Assembly (NCBI GenBank): GCA_002171495.2
Contig: NHEU02000071.1
Location: forward strand, 1-5,694
Source: Alphaproteobacteria bacterium TMED93
GTDB taxonomy: Bacteria; Pseudomonadota; Alphaproteobacteria; TMED109
DNA length: 5,694 nt
Reading direction: 5' to 3'
Below the pieces are notes generated by a model, which searched no databases, had not been told where the DNA came from, and saw nothing but the letters and a program-made list of their open reading frames with translations. Shown in pieces: positions 1-5,122 of this stretch (position 1 is its first letter; each line of letters opens with the position of its first letter). Both the position numbers and the translations under genes were made by a program.

Positions 1-96
1 AACGAAAAAAAGTTAAAATAGAAGCTAAAAAAGCAAATATTTGTAAAAATTTTTATTTGTGTTGTAAATTAAATAATTTTTAATATTTTAAATTTC

Positions 97-103
97 AGGG
101 AGG
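97..103 (+). promoter_or_regulatory. Strong Shine-Dalgarno site for the NosR-like gene
   Basis: The bases AGGGAGG are a near-perfect complement of the 16S rRNA 3' end and stand out in a region that is almost all A and T. The reading frame of the NosR-like gene opens just after an in-frame TAA at 107-109. The ATA at 113 lies nine bases after the GG of this site, a normal spacing. The first ATG of the gene (293) has no comparable site before it. This site therefore argues that translation begins near 113 rather than at 293. Confidence 0.7.
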
Positions 104-112
104 AATTAAAAA

Positions 113-2374
113 ATATTTAAATTTTTTTCAATTTTTAGAATCGTATTCTTCCTATTTTTTATAGCCTCTTTATCATTAAGTGCTGAAGAAAATAAACTTA
201 AAAATACAGAGCCAAGTCTTACTCAAAAATATATCGATAGTTTAAGAGAAGGGAAATGGGGTGTAACTGACCCTACTTGGGTTAATTTAAATATGGCTAA
301 AGATTTTTTTTCTAATGTATCAAAGCTAAGTTCTTTAGAAGGAGACCCTCCAACTGTAAGTGTTTTTGAAGATGGAGAGTTAGTAGGTTATTTATTTGTT
401 ACTAGAGCTATTACTTCATCTAAGGGCTATTCGTCACAAGAGTTTGATATGTTAGTTGGATTAGGATTAGATGGGAAATTAACAGGGGCAAAAGTCTTAA
501 AACATAATGAGCCTATTATAGGAATGTACACTCCTGAAGGAGAACTAATTTTGCCTAAATTTACTGCACAATATAAAGGCTTAGATATAAGGGTGCCCAC
601 GAAAGTTAACTTACTCCGTACCGAAGGAGAAGGTTCTATTGATGGTATATCCTCGGCAACAGTGAGTGCTGTTTTATTTAATGGTGCTATTTTACGAGCT
701 GCAAGAATCGTTGCACTTTCTAAAGGTATAAGACTTAATGATAGTCCTGTTGTTGATATTGTAAACTTTAAAGAAACTCCATTTTCTCAATTAATTTCGG
801 ATGGATCTATTGCAAGACTAACGCTTACAATGGAAGAGCTAAAAAAAAATGGCATAACTAAACCTTTAGTATCAAATCGCTCAGGAGTTGCAGATATATA
901 TAGATATAAAGCAATATTTGCTGGAAATACACCAGTTGCAGCAAAGCAGAAAGAAGTTAAAAAAGGTTACAAAGATACTGAAAGAGAGCTTGCTTTAGAT
1001 TTATTTTTGGCACCAGTAGTAACTCCTACTATAGGAAGAAATTTATTAGGAGATAAGTGGTATGATATTTTCATTGCAGGAAGAGATCCAAATGAGACCA
1101 CTATAGTTATAGCAGCATTAGGAAGATATCCTCTGGATGGAGAGACCCATATAGCTGACGGGAACTTTAAAAGGTTATCTGTAATTCAAGATGAAAGATA
1201 TATTCCTCTACTAAAAAACAACTTTAGAAACTTAGGGTTTCTTCATGGAGAGGATAAACCTTATTTTGCAGAAGCAGGCTTATATAGAATTCCAGCAGAT
1301 GCTGGATTAAACCCTGTTAAACCTTGGAAATTAGAAATACTAATAGAAAGCAAAAACATAAATGAAAATAAAAAATATATTTTAGATTATAAGCTTGATG
1401 ACAAATATATTATTCAACCAGATGGTTTAATAAAAATTGCTAATAAAGATACTCCTATCTGGCACGCAGCTTGGGAAAATCAAAAAAATAATATTTCTAT
1501 TTTAATTGTTACATTAATCATTCTTACTATTGCTATTATAAGAATGGATGTATTATCAAAGTTTGATTACCGAAGGAAAATCTTTCGATATTTATTTTTA
1601 TCTTGGATTTTAGTTTGGCTAGGTTGGATAGCTGGAGGTCAAATAACAATATTAAGTGTCTTGATGTGGATAGCTGCACCTATTAATAATCCATCATGGA
1701 ATGTACTACTATCTGATCCCCTTCTCACTGTTTTAATGGTTTATGTAATTAGTACTTTTATATTTTGGGGAAGAGGTTTATTTTGTGGTTGGCTGTGTCC
1801 TTTTGGTAGTTTTCAAGAAATATTAGCTAAACTTGCTCAATATTTTAATTTACCTCAAATAAAAGTATCTGAAAAAGTTAATAGAAATTCATTAAATATT
1901 AAATATGTGGTATTGTTGCTATTAATTATTAGTAGTTTTTACTCAGCTGATATTTTAAACCTAAGTTCAGAAGTTGAACCATTTAAAACTACTATTTCCA
2001 TGAAATTTCAAAGAGAGTGGTACTTCGTACTTTATGCTGTCTCCTTATTAACCTTAGGGTTGTTCATAGAAAGGTTCTTCTGTAGATTTTTATGTCCATT
2101 AGGAGCTTTTATGGTTTTAGGAGGTAAATTGAGATTAAAAAATCCATTAAAAAGAAGACTTGAATGTGGAAACCCTTGCAAGTTATGTTCAAAAGCATGT
2201 CCAATAGATGCAATTGATCAAAAAGGAAATATAAATATGAACGAATGTTTTTACTGCTTAGATTGTCAGTCTCTTTATTATAATAATTATAAATGTCCTC
2301 CATTGGTAATAGTGAGAAAAAAATCTTTAGCTGTACAATCAAAAAATAGCAAACTACAAGAAAGTATAGTTTAA
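113..2374 (+). CDS. NosR/NirI-family membrane flavo-iron-sulfur protein
   Basis: Membrane electron-transfer protein of the NosR/NirI family. In denitrifiers NosR passes electrons from the quinone pool towards periplasmic NosZ; the partner here is unknown. Numbering is from ATG 293 (693 aa). Residues 1-150 form a periplasmic FMN-binding domain with the flavinylation motif DGISSAT at 117-123, where Thr123 would be the ApbE-attached FMN site. About six membrane segments follow (near 401-416, 431-448, 451-462, 474-491, 536-550, 576-592). Two CxxxCP motifs are present (Cys498/502 and Cys597/601). A cytoplasmic two-cluster ferredoxin tail carries Cys625/629/632/636 and Cys652/655/658/668. All these cysteines are intact. 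The frame stays open upstream of 293 to a TAA at 107-109 and encodes a signal peptide (basic start, IVFFLFFIASLSL core, cleavage near SLSA/EE) behind a strong ribosome binding site. No ATG, GTG or TTG lies in that stretch, so I place the start at ATA 113 (753 aa, adding 60 residues), which fits the usual NosR size of roughly 700-780. The next gene follows after one base. The family call is secure; the exact start and physiological role are not. Confidence 0.9.
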   Translation: MFKFFSIFRIVFFLFFIASLSLSAEENKLKNTEPSLTQKYIDSLREGKWGVTDPTWVNLNMAKDFFSNVSKLSSLEGDPPTVSVFEDGELVGYLFVTRAITSSKGYSSQEFDMLVGLGLDGKLTGAKVLKHNEPIIGMYTPEGELILPKFTAQYKGLDIRVPTKVNLLRTEGEGSIDGISSATVSAVLFNGAILRAARIVALSKGIRLNDSPVVDIVNFKETPFSQLISDGSIARLTLTMEELKKNGITKPLVSNRSGVADIYRYKAIFAGNTPVAAKQKEVKKGYKDTERELALDLFLAPVVTPTIGRNLLGDKWYDIFIAGRDPNETTIVIAALGRYPLDGETHIADGNFKRLSVIQDERYIPLLKNNFRNLGFLHGEDKPYFAEAGLYRIPADAGLNPVKPWKLEILIESKNINENKKYILDYKLDDKYIIQPDGLIKIANKDTPIWHAAWENQKNNISILIVTLIILTIAIIRMDVLSKFDYRRKIFRYLFLSWILVWLGWIAGGQITILSVLMWIAAPINNPSWNVLLSDPLLTVLMVYVISTFIFWGRGLFCGWLCPFGSFQEILAKLAQYFNLPQIKVSEKVNRNSLNIKYVVLLLLIISSFYSADILNLSSEVEPFKTTISMKFQREWYFVLYAVSLLTLGLFIERFFCRFLCPLGAFMVLGGKLRLKNPLKRRLECGNPCKLCSKACPIDAIDQKGNINMNECFYCLDCQSLYYNNYKCPPLVIVRKKSLAVQSKNSKLQESIV

Positions 2375-2375
2375 T

Positions 2376-2597
2376 ATGCTTACCTGCGCATTAATAGTTT
2401 GGATTTTGCAACCTATAAATTGGAATGAAGACATAGTTCGAGAAACATTTCTTACAAAAAGCGAATGTAATAAAAGCTTAAATAGTGAATCTTTTAGTTG
2501 TATAAAGATTGATAAAAGAAAACATTTAACGTATAAAGAATGGAAAATAGATAATTGTAGTTTAAGTGAACATGAGTGGACTGGTCAAACTAAATAA
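2376..2597 (+). CDS. Small exported or membrane-anchored protein coupled to the NosR-like gene
   Basis: Unrecognised 73-residue protein. A hydrophobic stretch at residues 2-14 could be a short membrane anchor or signal. It is followed by a polar region with Cys31, Cys42 and Cys61 and many Lys, Glu and Asn residues. Cys4 lies too near the N-terminus to be a normal lipobox. The ATG starts one base after the TAA of the NosR-like gene and has only a weak purine-rich stretch before it, so translation is probably coupled to the upstream gene. Its position suggests a periplasmic accessory to the NosR-like protein, but that rests on context alone. The composition matches the neighbours and no other frame competes here. 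The unusually short hydrophobic leader leaves some doubt about whether the protein is exported. Confidence 0.6.
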   Translation: MLTCALIVWILQPINWNEDIVRETFLTKSECNKSLNSESFSCIKIDKRKHLTYKEWKIDNCSLSEHEWTGQTK

Positions 2598-2640
2598 ATA
2601 TATATGTATAGGTATTGTAAATTTAAATATGGAGTTATAA

Positions 2641-2865
2641 ATGACTGATGAGAAATTAAAAAAAGAAATAATTGAATTGTATGAAAAGCTTGAAAGAGAT
2701 AAGGAACTCTACAAAGAGTTTCTTGAAGATGAAGATAAATTCTTAGAAGCAAGAGGTTTTGTCCCTTCAGAAGTTAAGGGACTTGTAAATAATATAGTAG
2801 ATACAAGAAATAATATTTTAAAGGATGTTCTTGAAGAGCAATCTGCTAAGTTAGAAAAAAAATAA
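2641..2865 (+). CDS. Small charged helical protein (LigA-like or Nif11-like pattern)
   Basis: A 74-residue soluble protein, very rich in Lys, Glu, Asp and Leu, with no cysteine, no signal peptide and no membrane segment. It is predicted by eye to be nearly all helical. GGAG at 2631-2634, six bases before the ATG, is a clear ribosome binding site. Residues about 10-48 read as LYEKLERDKELYKEFLED followed by FLEARGF and PSEV. This resembles the 'D-x-E-L-x-x-x-F-x-x-D-x-x-x-F-L-x-x-x-G' pattern of short LigA-like domains and Nif11-type leader peptides. The resemblance is by eye and weak, and the tail has no Cys, Ser or Thr-rich core peptide, so a RiPP precursor is unlikely. It lies 43 bases after the 73-aa gene, probably in the same unit as the NosR-like gene. 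Function unknown. Confidence 0.75.
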   Translation: MTDEKLKKEIIELYEKLERDKELYKEFLEDEDKFLEARGFVPSEVKGLVNNIVDTRNNILKDVLEEQSAKLEKK

Positions 2866-2867
2866 AT

Positions 2868-3281
2868 TTAATACTTATTTAAATCTAAGTCATAACAACA
2901 TTCACTATCCATCCAAGTGGCTTGGCATATATTGTTTTCACAAATAACTCGAGCCCTAAACTTTGTTCCATTAGCAACTTTTCTTTTTTCTGTATCAACA
3001 CCTAGCTCTCCTTTAGCTCCAACTTTTGAGGAGGACCTATAACATGCTAAAAATCTTTCATAACCAAATACATCAAAAACTTGAATTTTCTTTGCGGAAT
3101 TACTTTGAGCTTCAATGTATTTACCTTCCCATTGAGACAACATACAACTAAACACTGGTGAAGAAGGATCTTTAACTCTACTACTTTGGGCAGCTTTAAT
3201 GGCCTTATCTAGCATAACGTTATCAGAAGAAAAAGAAAAAAAAGAAAATAATAATGTTGGTAGTAAAATTAGAAATTTCAT
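2868..3281 (-). CDS. Secreted cysteine-rich protein of unknown function
   Basis: A 137-residue protein with a classic signal peptide: MKF, then a hydrophobic core LILLPTLLFSFFSF, with cleavage likely near Ser18/Ser19. The mature part holds six cysteines (46, 80, 114, 119, 128, 129), including a CENNIC pair and an adjacent CC, which could form up to three disulfides in the periplasm. No lipobox or catalytic motif is visible, and I do not recognise the family. The start has a weak GAG six bases upstream, set inside a 13-base inverted repeat (3284-3296). The gene converges on the 74-aa gene with only two bases between the stop codons, and it diverges from the rhodanese gene across 77 bases. Export and disulfides are inferred from the sequence; no role is proposed. 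Confidence 0.8.
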   Translation of the reverse strand: MKFLILLPTLLFSFFSFSSDNVMLDKAIKAAQSSRVKDPSSPVFSCMLSQWEGKYIEAQSNSAKKIQVFDVFGYERFLACYRSSSKVGAKGELGVDTEKRKVANGTKFRARVICENNICQATWMDSECCYDLDLNKY

Positions 3282-3283
3282 AA

Positions 3284-3296
3284 TAAACTCAGTTTA
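3284..3296. repeat. 13-base inverted repeat over the start region of the secreted-protein gene
   Basis: TAAACT-C-AGTTTA is a perfect 6+6 inverted repeat with one central base. It lies two bases upstream of the minus-strand start codon at 3281 and contains the weak GAG ribosome binding site at its centre. It is also part of the 77-base gap between divergent genes, where an operator could act on both. Six-base dyads arise by chance in AT-rich DNA, so a regulatory role is only possible. Confidence 0.3.
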
Positions 3297-3358
3297 CGTT
3301 TAAGATTAATAAATATTTTTAGTAAATAAGCTGTTAGAATAAAGATGTCTATAAAATA

Positions 3359-3751
3359 ATGCAAAAAATAAAAAAAAACTCTAAAAAACTTGTTGAAGAA
3401 GCTAACGCTATAATAAAAATAATAAAAGTAGAAGATGCAAAGAAATTATTGAAAGATGATACTCATTTATTTATTGATATAAGAGATTACAGAGAGTTAA
3501 TAAAAGAAGGAAAAATTCCTGGTTCAATTTCTTGTCCTAGGGGAATGTTAGAATTCTGGGTAGATCCAGAAAGCCCTTATCACAAAAAAAAATTAGATCT
3601 TTCTAAGGTCTTTATTTTATATTGCGCAAGTGCATGGAGATCAGCTCTTGCAACAAAAACTCTAATAGAAATGGGCCTAGATAAAACCTTGCATCTCGAG
3701 GGAGGCTTTGAAAAATGGAAAAAGTCAAACGGTCCTATAGAGGTTTTTTAA
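3359..3751 (+). CDS. Single-domain rhodanese (sulfurtransferase family)
   Basis: Cytoplasmic rhodanese-fold protein of 130 residues, the usual size for single-domain members. Members move sulfane sulfur as a cysteine persulfide, for example from thiosulfate to cyanide or to protein acceptors. The visible signature is FIDIRDYREL near 38-47, then the CPRGMLEFWVDPESPYHK segment at 59-76 that marks one common proteobacterial subgroup. The active-site loop is CASAWRS at 89-95 with Cys89 as the persulfide-carrying residue, and the closing motif is GGFEKW at 115-120. The loop has Ala where many relatives have Gly (CxSGxRS). There is no signal peptide or membrane segment. The ATG at 3359 overlaps the stop of a four-codon frame (ATG at 3345) as TAATG, and no strong Shine-Dalgarno precedes either. 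The 3' end overlaps the convergent symporter gene by 17 bases. The physiological sulfur donor and acceptor are unknown. Confidence 0.92.
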   Translation: MQKIKKNSKKLVEEANAIIKIIKVEDAKKLLKDDTHLFIDIRDYRELIKEGKIPGSISCPRGMLEFWVDPESPYHKKKLDLSKVFILYCASAWRSALATKTLIEMGLDKTLHLEGGFEKWKKSNGPIEVF

Positions 3752-5108
3752 GAGACTTTTTTAAAGTAAAGGCAGAAATAAAACTAATTATTAATATAAT
3801 TATATTAATTAACAGCAATGTTTTATATTTATGATTAATACCAAAGGTTAAACTCAAGAGATTATTAATTCCTTGTGATTCAATATAATAAACTACTGCA
3901 CCAAGAATACTCATAGAAAATGATATAAGAAGACTCAATTTTGAAATAGAAATATTTAATAATACTCTTAATATAAAAGTAGTTGTAAGGAATGTTGCCG
4001 CAGTTCCACTAACAGCAACTGCTGTAAATAAATCTTTAGTATTAAAAAAAATAAAAATCAGTCCTAAAAGCATAAATACAAACATAACTATTCTACCATG
4101 ATAAATTGTCTTTGGTAAAATTGCTAAATCTAAAACTACTAACTTAGCAGCACTTGATAAAGTTGAGTCTAATGTAGATATAGCTGAAACAATCAATAAT
4201 AAAAAAATTATATACGATAAGTAATTGTTAAAATTTGCTTTTATTGCTTCAATAAATGTAAAACCTTCTAAAGCATTATCAGTTAGAAACATACCCAATA
4301 AAGAAAATACAAAAATACAAAAAGAACTTAATAGAAATGCTAGAAAAAAACTTTTTTTAGTTGTCTTTTTATTGCAAATAAAGCCTCTATCCATCATAAC
4401 AGGATCATGAATAGGATAACTCCATATTTGTAACAAAGCTACTAATATTAGAGCATAACCTGGATTTGAGAAATCCTTAAGATTTGCAAGCTTAAAATTA
4501 ATACCAATTTCTGTAGGAAAAAAAGATATACCAATCAATAAAGTTAATAAAAGAATTAAAAAAATAGACATTTGAAAAAAATCTGTTTTTATAGAATTTC
4601 TTAAGCCTCCTAAAAAAGAATAAGAGAAAGCTAATATCATTATTAATACTATTGATAAATTATATTCTAAACTTCCTTCATTCCCAAATATAAGCCCTAT
4701 TACTATAAGATTTGCAAATATCTCACTTATCAATCTTATAATAATTATAAATGAAAAAGCAAACTTACCAACAAAACCATATTCTTTTTCAAAAAACTCA
4801 ACTAAAGAATTCACTTTAAATTTATTTCTTACATTTATTAAAAAATATCCTCCAGTAAGAAAAGATAAATAATAAGCTGTGTACGCTAATGCCCCAGGTA
4901 ATCCATAATAATAAGCAAGGATAGCAGCAGTTAACAATGACCTAGAAAATATCCAAGTTGTTACTAATGAAAAAGTTATTACTATAAGATTAGGCTCTTT
5001 ATTATCTTCCATTAGTCCTGAGTAAAAGCCACTTATGTCAGATTTTCTACTAATAAAAAACATTGATGAAACACCAATTAGGGTAATGAAAAATATAAAA
5101 GTTAACAC
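3735..5108 (-). CDS. Sodium:solute symporter (SSS) family transporter
   Basis: Inner-membrane transporter of 457 residues with about 12-13 hydrophobic segments, in the normal range for the SSS family (PutP, PanF and SGLT relatives), which couples solute uptake to sodium entry. Family marks are the N-terminal TWIFSRSLLTAA and YYYGLPGALAY region (about 51-76), GGLRNSIKTDFFQ (167-179), a YPIHDPVMMDR segment (231-241), and STLDSTLSSAAK (311-322). The last corresponds to the Ser/Thr-rich helix that forms the Na2 sodium site. The start is GTG at 5106-5108, supported by GAAGG eight bases upstream, and an in-frame TAG just upstream (5112-5114) rules out a longer protein. It begins 14 bases after the stop of a CitE-like lyase gene, so it is probably the second gene of that operon and may import the lyase pathway's precursor. 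The substrate cannot be read from the sequence. Confidence 0.9.
   Translation of the reverse strand: MLTFIFFITLIGVSSMFFISRKSDISGFYSGLMEDNKEPNLIVITFSLVTTWIFSRSLLTAAILAYYYGLPGALAYTAYYLSFLTGGYFLINVRNKFKVNSLVEFFEKEYGFVGKFAFSFIIIIRLISEIFANLIVIGLIFGNEGSLEYNLSIVLIMILAFSYSFLGGLRNSIKTDFFQMSIFLILLLTLLIGISFFPTEIGINFKLANLKDFSNPGYALILVALLQIWSYPIHDPVMMDRGFICNKKTTKKSFFLAFLLSSFCIFVFSLLGMFLTDNALEGFTFIEAIKANFNNYLSYIIFLLLIVSAISTLDSTLSSAAKLVVLDLAILPKTIYHGRIVMFVFMLLGLIFIFFNTKDLFTAVAVSGTAATFLTTTFILRVLLNISISKLSLLISFSMSILGAVVYYIESQGINNLLSLTFGINHKYKTLLLINIIILIISFISAFTLKKSLKKPL
3790..3809. repeat. 20-base perfect AT palindrome inside the symporter gene
   Basis: ATTAATATAATTATATTAAT reads the same on both strands. It lies in the 3' part of the symporter gene, where it encodes an Asn/Ile/Leu-rich membrane helix. 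All-AT composition and the hydrophobic coding constraint make chance the simplest explanation. It could also form a weak hairpin or cruciform near the end of the minus-strand transcript. Confidence 0.3.
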
Positions 5109-5116
5109 TAACTATG

Positions 5117-5121
5117 CCTTC
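5117..5121 (-). promoter_or_regulatory. Ribosome binding site deciding the GTG start of the symporter
   Basis: On the minus strand the bases read GAAGG, eight bases before GTG at 5108-5106. The site lies directly after the TAA of the lyase gene (5125-5123). It favours the GTG as the start, since no ATG in that frame lies between it and the upstream TAG. Confidence 0.6.
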
Positions 5122-5122
5122 A

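Noticed and set aside
33..70. AT-rich dyads and a TTGTAA / TAAATT pair that could be a terminator or a promoter before the NosR-like gene
   Set aside because: The stem is all AT with alternative pairings, and the hexamers match consensus at only four of six bases in a region where such matches are expected by chance.
3..83. Open frame at the left edge that could be the C-terminal tail of an upstream gene
   Set aside because: Only about 26 codons with no recognisable content, and another frame ends after six codons at 21. There is nothing to choose between them or to show that either is coding.
2109..2342. Minus-strand open frame of 77 codons opposite the ferredoxin tail of the NosR-like gene
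   Set aside because: The plus strand there encodes eight conserved cluster-binding cysteines, so the minus frame is a shadow with no features of its own.
2866..2884. Possible bidirectional terminator (ATTTAA / TTAAAT) between the convergent 74-aa and secreted-protein genes
   Set aside because: A six-base all-AT stem with an overlapping alternative stem and no GC clamp is too weak to call.
4225..4410. Plus-strand open frame of 61 codons opposite the symporter gene
   Set aside because: It lies fully within well-supported membrane-helix coding on the minus strand and has no domain or ribosome binding site of note.
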